A stretch of 64,000 bases of DNA from a virus. The stretch covers positions 1 to 64,000 of IMG/VR virus record IMGVR_UViG_3300044718_000102; one strand, given 5' to 3'. This document shows positions 1-7,275 of the stretch, one piece after another. Under the pieces are notes generated by a model. The model saw nothing but the letters and a program-made list of their open reading frames with translations, was not told where the DNA came from and ran no database searches. The position numbers were made by a program, and so were the translations under genes. How positions within the stretch are numbered: position 1 is the first letter of the stretch; each line of letters begins with the position of its first letter.

Positions 1-279
1 ATGGCCGCTAAGCGCCAGCTCGCCCTTCCCGGCATGCGGCTGCGCGGCAGGCCGGCGCCGCGGCGCCCGCTCGCCGCCAAGCGCGACATGACCGCCGCCG
101 AGTTCGCCCGCGCGCTTGCGGCCTTCGGCTTTAGCTCCACCGCCGGCGGCCTGCGCTTCGTCGACGACGCGAGCGGCGCCGCCTTCGACGGCGTGCGCAA
201 TCACGCCCGCGGCCGCCTGGCGCGGCGGGCGACGCTCTCGAAGATCCTGCGCGAGCGCAACCGCGGGAGCGACCGATGA
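1..279 (+). CDS. small basic phage protein, hypothetical
   Basis: An Arg/Ala-rich 92-residue reading frame whose first ATG is exactly at the window edge, so the true start may lie further left. I do not recognise the family. It overlaps the next gene by 4 nt (ATGA), the spacing of a co-translated phage operon. Residues about 30-60 look like a compact folded segment; both ends are basic. Confidence 0.55.
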   Translation: MAAKRQLALPGMRLRGRPAPRRPLAAKRDMTAAEFARALAAFGFSSTAGGLRFVDDASGAAFDGVRNHARGRLARRATLSKILRERNRGSDR

Positions 280-539
280 GCCGCCACGAGATCCCGGCGC
301 GCGACCCGGCCCACAAGGTGATCGTCGGGTGGGACCATCCGCTGCTCACCTTCTTCGTGCAGGTGATCGACCGCGCCAGGGAAGACGCCGGCGACGACGA
401 AAAGTTCGTGCTCTGGCGCGGCACGAGCCTGCGCGAGATCTACGAGATCGACAGGCTCGCCCGCCTCACCGGCCGGTACGCCGAGGTCACCGACGCCATG
501 CGCGCCACCCTCTACGCCGACAAGGATGAAGGCCGATGA
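276..539 (+). CDS. hypothetical phage protein (87 aa)
   Basis: An acidic/basic mixed soluble protein without membrane segments. It starts in an ATGA overlap with the upstream gene and ends in another with the downstream gene, so it belongs to the left plus-strand operon. The sequence has well-behaved hydrophobic spacing (for example LLTFFVQVIDRA near residues 25-36) and two predicted helices. No family recognised. Confidence 0.65.
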   Translation: MSRHEIPARDPAHKVIVGWDHPLLTFFVQVIDRAREDAGDDEKFVLWRGTSLREIYEIDRLARLTGRYAEVTDAMRATLYADKDEGR

Positions 540-904
540 GCGCCACCCATTTCCAGGACTTCGTCCGCGACAACGGATTGCCGGTGACTGTCGAGTATGA
601 GGTCGATGGCAGCTACTCGGCGCCCAGCTACTCGCCGCACTCCGGCGCCGACAGCGGCGACGCGCCGAACTACACGATCATCCGGGCGTGGCCGAACACG
701 CCAGGGCACGAGCGCCTCGCGCGCCTGCTGTTGCGTCGCCCCCTCTTAGGCCTGCGGGGGCTCACGTGGGCATACCGCACCTTGATGCGCCTGGACGAAT
801 GGTGGCGCGCGAGCCTCACGCCCGCCGAGTACGAGCGCTTCGAGGCGTGGCTCGCCGAGCACCACGTCGAAGAAGATCCCTGCGACCCCGAGGACTACCT
901 ATGA
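536..904 (+). CDS. hypothetical phage protein (122 aa)
   Basis: A soluble protein with an aromatic-rich middle (Tyr/Trp around residues 70-95) and an acidic C-terminus ending in DPEDYL. Overlaps of 4 nt with both neighbours support it as a real gene of the same operon. Function unknown. Confidence 0.65.
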   Translation: MSATHFQDFVRDNGLPVTVEYEVDGSYSAPSYSPHSGADSGDAPNYTIIRAWPNTPGHERLARLLLRRPLLGLRGLTWAYRTLMRLDEWWRASLTPAEYERFEAWLAEHHVEEDPCDPEDYL

Positions 905-1302
905 GGTCCTCCCGCAGCCGTATCCACATGCTCACCGTGGCGGCCGCGCGCCTCGAGGCAGACCACTCCAATCCGAAGCTGATCGCCGATCTGCGCGCGG
1001 CCGCGAAGCAGGCCGCCGAGAGGCACGCCGATGGCCGCGGCTACGACCGCGACGAGGAGCAGCGCCGCATCGAGCGCCAGCGCACGCTGTTCCACGCGCT
1101 GCCGAGCTCGAGCGCAACCGACCGCCTGCGCGACGCCATGGCGCAGCGCGCCTACGACCTGATGTGGGACGGCGACTGTCTCGCCTGCGACGCGCTGATC
1201 GAGTTCCTGCCGTCCGACCTCGCGACGCAGATGTTCGAAGCCTGGCTGAACGACCAGGACGGCAAGAACCCGAAATCAAAATGGCATGGAGGCGCCCTTT
1301 GA
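901..1302 (+). CDS. hypothetical phage protein (133 aa)
   Basis: The ATG at 901 overlaps the upstream stop (ATGA). The protein is largely helical and charged, with a short Cys pair (CLACD near residue 100). The next gene starts 22 nt before this one ends, a larger overlap than elsewhere in the operon. No family recognised. Confidence 0.6.
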   Translation: MRSSRSRIHMLTVAAARLEADHSNPKLIADLRAAAKQAAERHADGRGYDRDEEQRRIERQRTLFHALPSSSATDRLRDAMAQRAYDLMWDGDCLACDALIEFLPSDLATQMFEAWLNDQDGKNPKSKWHGGAL

Positions 1303-1802
1303 GCGGCAAGCCATGGCCTCCCGAACGAAAGGCCGCCCAGGCAGCACGCCTGCGCGATCGCTGGCGCCGCGGCGCATTCCGCAAGCGCAAGCCGGCGTCG
1401 ATCGACGACGCCGAGCGCGCCGCCCGCTCGGCCCGGATGGCCGCGCTCAACGCGCGCATGTGCGAGGACCGCGCGCTCAAGCGCAAGTGCGTTGCCGGGC
1501 AGAAGCGGGTGCGCCGGCGCAAGCGCTATCGCGCCCTGCAGGGCGGCCGGATGCGGGCGCTGATGCGTGACAGGCCCGAGCTGCGCGAGCTCGCCCGCAC
1601 CCACGCGGCGCGCATCAACCGCGATCCGAACGTCCGCCGCCGGCAGTGGGCAACCCGCCGCGCCAACATGCGGAAGGGCACGGCCGCCTACCGCGAGGTC
1701 CAGGTCGAGCTGGCTGCCGCGAGCCTCAAGCGGCCGCCGATCGCCGAGGGCGACGCGCTGCTGGCGGCGCTGCGGCAGCATCACGGGAGGGCGCCGCAGT
1801 GA
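1281..1802 (+). CDS. highly basic hypothetical protein (173 aa)
   Basis: Extremely Arg/Lys/Ala-rich, with repeated helical stretches and several RR/KRKR clusters, which suggests nucleic-acid contact or packing against DNA; this is inferred from composition only. I chose the ATG at 1281 because the upstream GTG in the same frame would overlap the previous gene far more. The stop is shared with the GTG of the next gene. Confidence 0.55.
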   Translation: MAWRRPLSGKPWPPERKAAQAARLRDRWRRGAFRKRKPASIDDAERAARSARMAALNARMCEDRALKRKCVAGQKRVRRRKRYRALQGGRMRALMRDRPELRELARTHAARINRDPNVRRRQWATRRANMRKGTAAYREVQVELAAASLKRPPIAEGDALLAALRQHHGRAPQ

Positions 1803-2152
1803 CACCGCGCGAACGCATCCGCCGCCTCTCGGGCCCCGAGATCGAGCTCACCGTGCACCTCTACAAATCAGGCGCGGCCGCCACGCCGGTGCGCGTGATC
1901 GCGACCGCGATCAAGACCGCGATGACGCTGCGCAAGCTCGGCCTGGCGCACGCCTGGTCGCGCTACTCGGAGGGCCGCGGATCGGACGGCCCGTTCTTCA
2001 CGCTCACCAGCGCCGGCGTCTACCGCGCCGAGGAGCTCTACCTCTCGCGCCAGCAGGGGCGCGGGCCGTCAACGATTTCTCAGTCGAGTACCGCGCACAG
2101 TGCGTCCCAACCAAGTCTCTTCAACCCAGGAGACGACCATGAACGTTCGTAG
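1799..2152 (+). CDS. hypothetical protein, possible winged-helix fold (117 aa)
   Basis: Starts with GTG inside a GTGA overlap. The body reads like a compact helix-turn-helix or winged-helix (hydrophobic helix around VRVIATAIKTAMTLRKLGLA, then a turn and FTLTSAGVYRAEELY), as in small phage regulators; this is a shape judgement, not a family match. It overlaps the next start by 14 nt. Confidence 0.55.
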   Translation: MTPRERIRRLSGPEIELTVHLYKSGAAATPVRVIATAIKTAMTLRKLGLAHAWSRYSEGRGSDGPFFTLTSAGVYRAEELYLSRQQGRGPSTISQSSTAHSASQPSLFNPGDDHERS

Positions 2153-2642
2153 TTTCGACCCCGCCCAGGGCCAAGCCTTCCAAGGCGATGTCGCCATCAT
2201 CCCGATGCCGGGCGACATCGCGATCGCGCGCAACGATGAGGTCAGCCCGGTCAAGGGCCGGCTGATCTTGCAGGAGGGCGAGGTCACCGGCCATCACCAC
2301 GCGATCAAGCTCGAGCGGCACTTCCGCACGAGCCAGTCGATCGTCGGCGATCCGGCGACCGCGACGCGCGACGCGCGCCTGCGCAAAGCGTTTCGGGCCA
2401 GCAGCAAGCCCGTCGCCGCGGCGTCGGTTCGCATGTTCCGCGATCTGACCGCCGTCAACGAGCTCGTCCGCCGCGGCATTCTTACCCGCGCGGACCTCGC
2501 CGTCGGCTGCCTCGTCGTCGAGGGCGAGCCGGTCACTGTGAGCCACGAGGAGCACGACGCGATCCGCCTGCCCGCCGGCAACTACTACGTCGGCCGCCAG
2601 GTGGAGAGCGCCGGCGCCGAAGAACGCCGGGTGAAGGACTGA
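2139..2642 (+). CDS. partner protein upstream of DUF6745 gene (167 aa)
   Basis: The ATG at 2139 follows an AGGAG Shine-Dalgarno. The fold looks beta-rich with a GHHHAI histidine motif near residue 53 and a conserved-looking C-terminal block (VVEGEPVTVSHEEHDAIRLP) before an aromatic-Arg end. Proteins of this pattern are, from memory, often found directly upstream of DUF6745 genes, as here (3-nt gap). The clustered His residues could bind metal; no function is known to me. The two genes probably form a functional pair. Confidence 0.7.
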   Translation: MNVRSFDPAQGQAFQGDVAIIPMPGDIAIARNDEVSPVKGRLILQEGEVTGHHHAIKLERHFRTSQSIVGDPATATRDARLRKAFRASSKPVAAASVRMFRDLTAVNELVRRGILTRADLAVGCLVVEGEPVTVSHEEHDAIRLPAGNYYVGRQVESAGAEERRVKD

Positions 2643-2645
2643 GCC

Positions 2646-4049
2646 ATGGTGAAGCGCGTCGATAGCCTCTCCCCGGAGCAGACCGCCAGGATGGCGGCCC
2701 ACCGGGACAAGTGGATTGCGCTCGGTCTCTCGACCGAGCGCATGAGCTCCGATGACCATCGCGACGTGGAGTCGGCCGTGCGGCTCTGGTACCGCCGCGC
2801 CAACTTCGAACAGCCGAAGGCGGTGATCTTCGTGCCCTCGCCGTTCACGCTGCGCATCGCCACCGGGATCGCGGCCGGCGCGATCCACGTGGTCCGCAAC
2901 GGGTGGCCCGCGCCTCAAGACAGCGCGGTCCACAGCGCGGTCCGCAGCGCGGTCGGCAGCGCGGTCCACAGCGCGGTCCACAGCGCGGTCCGCAGCGCGG
3001 TCCACAGCGCGGTCCACAGCGCGGTCGGCAGCGCGGTCGGCAGCGCGGTCCACAGCGCGGTCCGCAGCGCGGTCCACAGCGCGGTCGGCAGCGCGGTCCA
3101 CAGCGCGGTCGGCAGCGCGGTCGGCAGCGCGGTCCACAGCGCGGTCCACAGCGCGGTCCGCAGCGCGGTCGGCAGCGCGGTCGGCAGCGCGGTCCACAGC
3201 GCGGTCCACAGCGCGGTCGGCAGCGCGGTCCGCAGCGCGGTCCACAGCGCGGTCCACAGCGCGGTCCGCAGCGCGGTCCACAGCGCGGTCGGCAGCGCGG
3301 TCGGCAGCGCGGTCGACAGCGCGGTCCGCAGCGCGGTCGGCAGCGCGGTCCACAGCGCGGTCTATTTCCTCCTGCGCTGCGCCCAGGGGGCCCATGCGAA
3401 CGAATGGTACGCCAACCTGTGGCCCGGGTGGGCGGCCTGGTGCACCTACTTCCGCGACGAGTGCGAGCTCGAGCTCGACGTCGCCATGATGGATGCGCTC
3501 GCGTCGATCGAGGCCATCGACTCGACGGCCAACGCCATCTCATTGCATCGCGACTTTGCGATGGTCTCCGACCGGCCACACCTGCTCAAGCGCGATGCCG
3601 CCGGCCAACTCCACGGCGCGGACGGACCGGCGATCGCTTGGCGCGACGGCTGGGATCTCTACTTCTGGCACGGCCAGCGCATCCCTCGCGATCGCGAGTG
3701 GATGATCGCGCGGCCAGCCGAGCTCACCCCCGACAAGATCGAGGCCGAGACAAACGCGGAGCTGCGCCGCATCGCGCTCGAGATCTTCGGCTTTGAGAAC
3801 TATCTCGTCGCTCGCCACGCCCGCGTGCTGGCCGCCGACGAGCTGCATGGCCAGCCACGGCGCCTCCTCGAGGTGGACGTCGCCGGCGCACCGGTGCGGA
3901 TTATCGAGGTGACGAACGGCTCGCTCGAGCCCGACGGCACGCGGCGGAAATTCCACCTCGGCGCCATGCCGGGCGAAAACCCGCATGAGGCGATCGCGGC
4001 GAGCTACGGCATCAATCCGCGGCACTACCGCGAGGCCGTGCGGACGTGA
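2646..4049 (+). CDS. DUF6745-type protein with 37 SAV tetrapeptide repeats
   Basis: 467 residues in three parts. The N-terminal ~90 residues (VIFVPSPFTL motif) and the C-terminal ~210 (DGPAIAWRDGWDLYFWHG, then ARVLAADELHGQPRRLL and TNGSLEPDG) match what I know of the uncharacterised DUF6745 domain. Between them, residues 92-239 are 37 uninterrupted copies of xSAV with x = His, Arg, Gly or Asp. Related proteins carry degenerate xSVx repeats in the same place; here they are perfect at DNA level. The repeat zone may form a solenoid or a helical rod. Next gene starts in a GTGA overlap. Role unknown; co-encoded with the HHH-motif protein. Confidence 0.8.
   Translation: MVKRVDSLSPEQTARMAAHRDKWIALGLSTERMSSDDHRDVESAVRLWYRRANFEQPKAVIFVPSPFTLRIATGIAAGAIHVVRNGWPAPQDSAVHSAVRSAVGSAVHSAVHSAVRSAVHSAVHSAVGSAVGSAVHSAVRSAVHSAVGSAVHSAVGSAVGSAVHSAVHSAVRSAVGSAVGSAVHSAVHSAVGSAVRSAVHSAVHSAVRSAVHSAVGSAVGSAVDSAVRSAVGSAVHSAVYFLLRCAQGAHANEWYANLWPGWAAWCTYFRDECELELDVAMMDALASIEAIDSTANAISLHRDFAMVSDRPHLLKRDAAGQLHGADGPAIAWRDGWDLYFWHGQRIPRDREWMIARPAELTPDKIEAETNAELRRIALEIFGFENYLVARHARVLAADELHGQPRRLLEVDVAGAPVRIIEVTNGSLEPDGTRRKFHLGAMPGENPHEAIAASYGINPRHYREAVRT
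2919..3362 (+). repeat. 37-unit 12-bp in-frame tandem repeat
   Basis: Thirty-seven head-to-tail 12-bp units of the form NNC-AGC-GCG-GTC. Only bases 1 and 2 vary: CAC 16 times, GGC 12, CGC 7, GAC 2 by my count. The other ten bases never change. The unit is a multiple of three, so copy-number change cannot break the host gene. The regularity opens long false reading frames on both strands. Confidence 0.97.
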
Positions 4050-4162
4050 GCGCTCTCGCCTATCTGCTCGCCGGCGCCGTCGTCGGCTATATCTGGCGCG
4101 CCGAGCTCGCGGCCGCCGGCGAGCGCATCGGCTGGGCGATCGGGCGGGCGTTCGCCGCGTGA
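4046..4162 (+). CDS. small membrane protein (38 aa)
   Basis: GTG start in a GTGA overlap with the DUF6745 gene. One hydrophobic segment at residues 3-17 (ALAYLLAGAVVGYIW) followed by an amphipathic Ala-rich tail, so likely a single-pass membrane peptide. Too small for family assignment; the overlap and composition support translation. Confidence 0.45.
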   Translation: MSALAYLLAGAVVGYIWRAELAAAGERIGWAIGRAFAA

Positions 4163-4218
4163 TGCTCGGCATCGACATCGGCGCGCACCACAAGATCACG
4201 GGCCGCGCCGATGGCTGA
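4162..4218 (+). CDS. possible 18-aa leader-like ORF
   Basis: An ATG overlaps the previous stop by one base (TGATG) and the frame runs 18 codons, ending inside the next gene's first codons. It may only serve to carry ribosomes to the gene at 4211. Very weak as a functional product. Confidence 0.2.
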   Translation: MLGIDIGAHHKITGRADG

Positions 4219-4528
4219 CCCGACCCTCGCCGCGATCGCCGCGCTCGAGCGCGCGCTCACGCCGCAGGAGCGCCGCCTGCTCTTCCACACGCGCGCGGGC
4301 GGACCGCACCGCGGCCACGCGGCCGCGCCAGGTTCGGGCCCGCAGGGCGAGACGTGCGGATCGTGCCGGCACCTGGCCCGCAACAGGCCATCCTCCCGCG
4401 CCTACCTCAAGTGCGGCCTCATGGAGGCGGCCTGGACCGGCGGCGCCGGCACCGACGTGCGCGCCCGGGATCCGGCGTGCAGCCAGTGGCAGGCGCCTAC
4501 GAGCCCTCCGGAGGCCGCAGACGACTAG
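4211..4528 (+). CDS. cysteine-cluster (putative zinc-binding) phage protein
   Basis: 105 residues. A helical N-terminus is followed by CGSC (about residue 51), then single Cys at LKCGLM and DPACSQW, giving a C-x2-C...C...C pattern typical of a small zinc-binding phage family that also keeps WTGG-GTDVRA. It overlaps the previous small frame and ends convergently with the minus-strand gene at 4525. Probably a nucleic-acid or protein-binding accessory factor; role inferred only. Confidence 0.7.
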   Translation: MADPTLAAIAALERALTPQERRLLFHTRAGGPHRGHAAAPGSGPQGETCGSCRHLARNRPSSRAYLKCGLMEAAWTGGAGTDVRARDPACSQWQAPTSPPEAADD

Positions 4529-4725
4529 CCGGCGCCCGCCGGCTTCTCGAACGGCACCACCGCGCCGTCGGCGAGGTCGATGAGCTCGACCCGCGGGTCG
4601 CGCAGCGCCAGGGCGCGCGCCGCCTCGATCGCGGCCTCGCGGCGATCGCGCATCGTGCGCGCGACGCCCGCAACCCGGATCTCGTAGCGCGCGCCGGGCG
4701 GCCTGTATCCCGCGTCCATGGTCAT
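4525..4725 (-). CDS. hypothetical protein (66 aa)
   Basis: Minus-strand gene in an otherwise plus-strand block. The ATG at 4725 has GGGGA just upstream. Beta-alpha-beta pattern (YEIRVAGVARTM, then a helix with AAIEAARALAL, then VELIDLADG), similar in look to small phage proteins that convert amino-acid or nucleotide signals; no family assigned. Its stop and that of the facing gene share the palindrome CTAG. Confidence 0.5.
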   Translation of the reverse strand: MTMDAGYRPPGARYEIRVAGVARTMRDRREAAIEAARALALRDPRVELIDLADGAVVPFEKPAGAG

Positions 4726-4781
4726 CGTTCCCCGTCGTCGTCTGCCTCCGGGAGATAGTCGCCCGGGCGGCCGTGTCAAAC

Positions 4782-4826
4782 CAAGCCCTTGCGCGGACTC
4801 AATAAATGAGAACAGGCAAGGGCTTG
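4782..4826. promoter_or_regulatory. 11-bp inverted repeat upstream of 4864 gene
   Basis: CAAGCCCTTGC (4782-4792) and GCAAGGGCTTG (4816-4826) are perfect inverted copies separated by 23 relatively AT-rich bases. They sit between the divergent genes ending at 4725 (minus) and starting at 4864 (plus), so an operator for a dimeric regulator is the simplest reading. No poly-T follows, which argues against a terminator. Confidence 0.5.
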
Positions 4827-4863
4827 TCAGGAACCCTTAACCTGAAAGTGCAATTTTCCCGGC

Positions 4864-5229
4864 ATGGCAAAGGCCGCAACCCAGCCCGCCCCCTCGCTCG
4901 AGCGCCGCAAGCTCGCCGAGCAGCTCGTCGACACCCAGATCAAGCATCGCAAGATCTTCGAGCTGGTCGACGGCCTCAAGGCCGGCCTCAAGCTGGTCGC
5001 CACCGCCGCCGGCGACGGCTTCCGCGAAGTGTTCGCCGGGCGCGGCCAGGTCAGCGTGTCGGCGGGTCGCGACAAGGAGTTCCTGGGCGACCTGCCCGAG
5101 CTCGACGTCGACCGCTGGGCCGAGCTCACCGACAAGCAGCGTTGCGCGCTGCTCGAGCGGGGCATCGTCAAGATGGTGCCGACGCACAAGCAGGCCTACC
5201 ACGGCCGCGTCGAGGTGAAGCTGTTCTGA
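4864..5229 (+). CDS. hypothetical phage protein (121 aa)
   Basis: Helical, charged N-terminal half (LVDTQIKHRKIFELVDGLKA) then a mixed alpha/beta half ending VEVKLF. No Shine-Dalgarno stands out. It begins a run of three plus-strand genes, behind the inverted repeat at 4782-4826. Family unknown. Confidence 0.65.
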   Translation: MAKAATQPAPSLERRKLAEQLVDTQIKHRKIFELVDGLKAGLKLVATAAGDGFREVFAGRGQVSVSAGRDKEFLGDLPELDVDRWAELTDKQRCALLERGIVKMVPTHKQAYHGRVEVKLF

Positions 5230-5239
5230 AGGAGCGAGC

Positions 5240-5566
5240 ATGATCGAGTCCACCAACGGCCGCGTCGTGTGGTACTGGCCGAGCGCCGACGATCGCCGCC
5301 ACATGGCCGCGCACGGCCCGCAGCCGATGGCGGCGCATGTCGCCTTCGTGTTCGGCGCGCGTTGCGTCAACCTGATGGTGATCGACCACAGCGGCCGCCA
5401 GCACAGCCGCACCTCGGTGCCGCTGCTGCAGGACGGCGATCCGCGTCCGGAGGGCGGCTATTTCGCCGAGTGGATGCCCTACCAGAAGGGCCAGGCGCAG
5501 AAGACCGAAGCGACCGCTGCCGATCTTGGTGCAGCCGTCCGCCGCGCCGGCCTGGCGGGACCGTGA
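5240..5566 (+). CDS. conserved phage protein, EWMPYQ-motif (108 aa)
   Basis: A GGAGCGAGC ribosome site precedes the ATG. The N-terminal VWYWPS, central VNLMVIDHSG and C-terminal EWMPYQKGQAQKTEA blocks are ones I recall from many small temperate-phage proteins of unknown function. It is commonly next to a Gp49-like gene, as here, and overlaps it if that gene uses its GTG. Confidence 0.75.
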   Translation: MIESTNGRVVWYWPSADDRRHMAAHGPQPMAAHVAFVFGARCVNLMVIDHSGRQHSRTSVPLLQDGDPRPEGGYFAEWMPYQKGQAQKTEATAADLGAAVRRAGLAGP

Positions 5567-5568
5567 GC

Positions 5569-5937
5569 ATGGACAGCCTGCAGGTCACCGACGCGCAGTC
5601 GGCCGCCGTCGCCGTCGCGCCGCGCGTCACGCTCGACGACATCAAGGCGGCGATCGAGGGCACGTTCTACACCACCGGGACTGATGCGTTGCGTCACGGC
5701 ACGTGGAGCACGGCCCCCGATTCCGGCGTGGGGAATGTCCTCGACGCGCTGACGCGCTTCACGATCTGCGTGCTCGTGATGCGCAACGGCTTCGTCGTCA
5801 TCGGCAAGTCGGCGCCGGCGTCGCCGGAAAACTTCAACGCCGAGCTCGGCCGCAAGTTCGCCTACGAGGACGCGGTGCGCCAGATCTGGCCGCTGATGGG
5901 CTTCGCGCTGCGCGACCGGCTCGCGGCCGCGGGCTGA
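5569..5937 (+). CDS. Gp49-like family phage protein
   Basis: Residues about 60-122 carry the family signature: TRFTICVLVMRNGFVV, then SPENF, GRKFAYEDAV and IWPLMGFALRDRLA. This matches the Gp49/Gp66 phage family (about 100 aa), whose function is unknown. ATG 5569 is used; an in-frame GTG at 5563 in a GTGA overlap is an equal alternative. Last gene of the left plus-strand block, converging on the late operon. Confidence 0.85.
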   Translation: MDSLQVTDAQSAAVAVAPRVTLDDIKAAIEGTFYTTGTDALRHGTWSTAPDSGVGNVLDALTRFTICVLVMRNGFVVIGKSAPASPENFNAELGRKFAYEDAVRQIWPLMGFALRDRLAAAG

Positions 5938-5944
5938 TGCCCGG

Positions 5945-6919
5945 TCAGGTCACGCCGTCGATCGCGACATTACACCGGCGATAGAACTCGTACTCGCGCG
6001 CGATCACCTCGGTCACCGTCATCTCCGGGCCGCGAGAGCACAGCGGCACCATGTCGTGCCGGTTCGCCACCTTCATCGCCGCTTTCTCGTCCGTCTCGAG
6101 CGCGATCTTCTGCGCCAGCATGACGTCGCCGGCGGCGAGGCCGGGCGGGCCGAAGCACCACTTGCACGCGACCGTGCCGTCGGCGGCGAGCTCGTCGACG
6201 TTGATCGCCGTGCCCTTGTTGATGCGGTAGCGCTTGCCGCTCGCCGAGCCCGTCACCTCGAAATGCGCATGCGCGTCGAAGCTCGCGCGCTGCGCCGGCG
6301 AGAGCCACTCGCGCAGCAGCTTGCGGGCTTTCTCGGCGGCGGGCGCGTTGCCGATGTAGCTCAAGCCTCCCGGCCGCAGGTCGGTGTGGATCTGGCGGAT
6401 CGGAACGCCGCGATACGTGACGGCCGTCGCGTCCGGACCGCCGAGATCGACGCCGATCATCACGGGTGACGCGTACGCCTCGGCGTACGCGTCCATCATC
6501 CGCCGGCACGCCGCCGCGAGCGCGTCCTGCATGCCGTCGAGCGCCGGGCCACTCGGCGTCACCTCGCCGACCGTCAAGGTGCTCCAGTCCTGCTGCCACA
6601 TCGTCGCGTAGGAATACGGCGGCGCGTAGCCGCCGAGGCCGAGGGCGCCACCGTTGCGCCGCAGCTCACGCGCGAGAGCCGGGAGGAGCTCCTCGAACGC
6701 GTGGTCGAGGTAGATCGGCTGCGGCGCGTTGTAGAGCTGGACGGCGTCGGGCAGCGAGGCGACGACGTCGATGCGCGTGCGCCCGGCGGTGTAGGCACCC
6801 CGCAGATCGCGGATCATGTCCCGCACGTAGCGCCGCATCCGCTCCACGTGCACCACCACGGTGGCGCCGCCCTCCGGCAGCGCCATCACCATCTCGCGCG
6901 TGCGGCCGCTGCCGCGCAT
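5945..6919 (-). CDS. hypothetical phage protein with AAGDVMLAQK motif (324 aa)
   Basis: Two parts. Residues ~1-190 are unfamiliar, with a VMIGVDLGGPDATA stretch that looks like a nucleotide-binding or terminase-edge strand but is not diagnostic. Residues ~195-300 contain WLSPAQRASFDAHAHFEVTG, YRINKGTAINV, CKWCFGP and AAGDVMLAQKIALET, a block I know as a recurrent phage/alphaproteobacterial domain of unknown function. It lies beyond the intrinsic terminator at 7.2 kb and 3 nt after the 6923 gene, so the two share a transcript separate from the lysis genes. Confidence 0.75.
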   Translation of the reverse strand: MRGSGRTREMVMALPEGGATVVVHVERMRRYVRDMIRDLRGAYTAGRTRIDVVASLPDAVQLYNAPQPIYLDHAFEELLPALARELRRNGGALGLGGYAPPYSYATMWQQDWSTLTVGEVTPSGPALDGMQDALAAACRRMMDAYAEAYASPVMIGVDLGGPDATAVTYRGVPIRQIHTDLRPGGLSYIGNAPAAEKARKLLREWLSPAQRASFDAHAHFEVTGSASGKRYRINKGTAINVDELAADGTVACKWCFGPPGLAAGDVMLAQKIALETDEKAAMKVANRHDMVPLCSRGPEMTVTEVIAREYEFYRRCNVAIDGVT

Positions 6920-6922
6920 CGC

Positions 6923-7141
6923 TCAGCCGCCGGCGAGCCGCGGATAGAACAGCACTTCCTCGGCGTCCTTGTCGAACTTGCGCATCAGCGCGACCTCGCC
7001 CGGCCCGGCGCGGCGCGCGGCCGTGAAGCCCGAGCCGGTGAGCGCGCGGAAGCGATCCTCCGCCGCCTTGACGCCTTTCGACGTCGCGACGTCGAAGTCC
7101 TGCCGGGTGTCGCCGGTGTGGTCCATGACGATGAGCTGCAT
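6923..7141 (-). CDS. conserved small phage protein (72 aa)
   Basis: AGGAGG lies 7 nt before the ATG at 7141, fixing the start. Sequence features MDHTGDTRQDFD at the N-terminus and EEVLFYPRL at the C-terminus recur in small phage proteins of unknown role. It is transcribed away from the terminator at 7197-7243, so it needs its own promoter in 7142-7200; none is clear. Confidence 0.75.
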   Translation of the reverse strand: MQLIVMDHTGDTRQDFDVATSKGVKAAEDRFRALTGSGFTAARRAGPGEVALMRKFDKDAEEVLFYPRLAGG

Positions 7142-7196
7142 GCCCGTCCTCCTGCGGTTGGCGGCCGCGACCGTAGCTGATTTGCGGTTAAGCAAC

Positions 7197-7243
7197 AAAA
7201 AAGCCGCCGCCGGCGCCCGGGTTTCCCCGGCGCCGGCGGCGGC
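7197..7243 (-). terminator. intrinsic terminator of the leftward late operon
   Basis: A perfect 15-bp GC stem (7203-7217 with 7229-7243) closes an 11-nt loop. Read on the minus strand it is followed directly by six T. It lies 30 nt past the stop of the last lysis-module gene and would end the ~45-kb late transcript. Confidence 0.93.
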
Positions 7244-7275
7244 TGCGATCCCGGCTGCGGTGCCGGGTGAAGGTC

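Noticed and set aside
2919-3362. CRISPR array
   Set aside because: Units are 12 bp, back to back, without spacers, and are coding.
2121-3395. Antisense frame with DRAV repeats in the DUF6745 gene
   Set aside because: It results from the 12-bp repeat being open in every frame; the plus-strand gene has matching domains on both sides.
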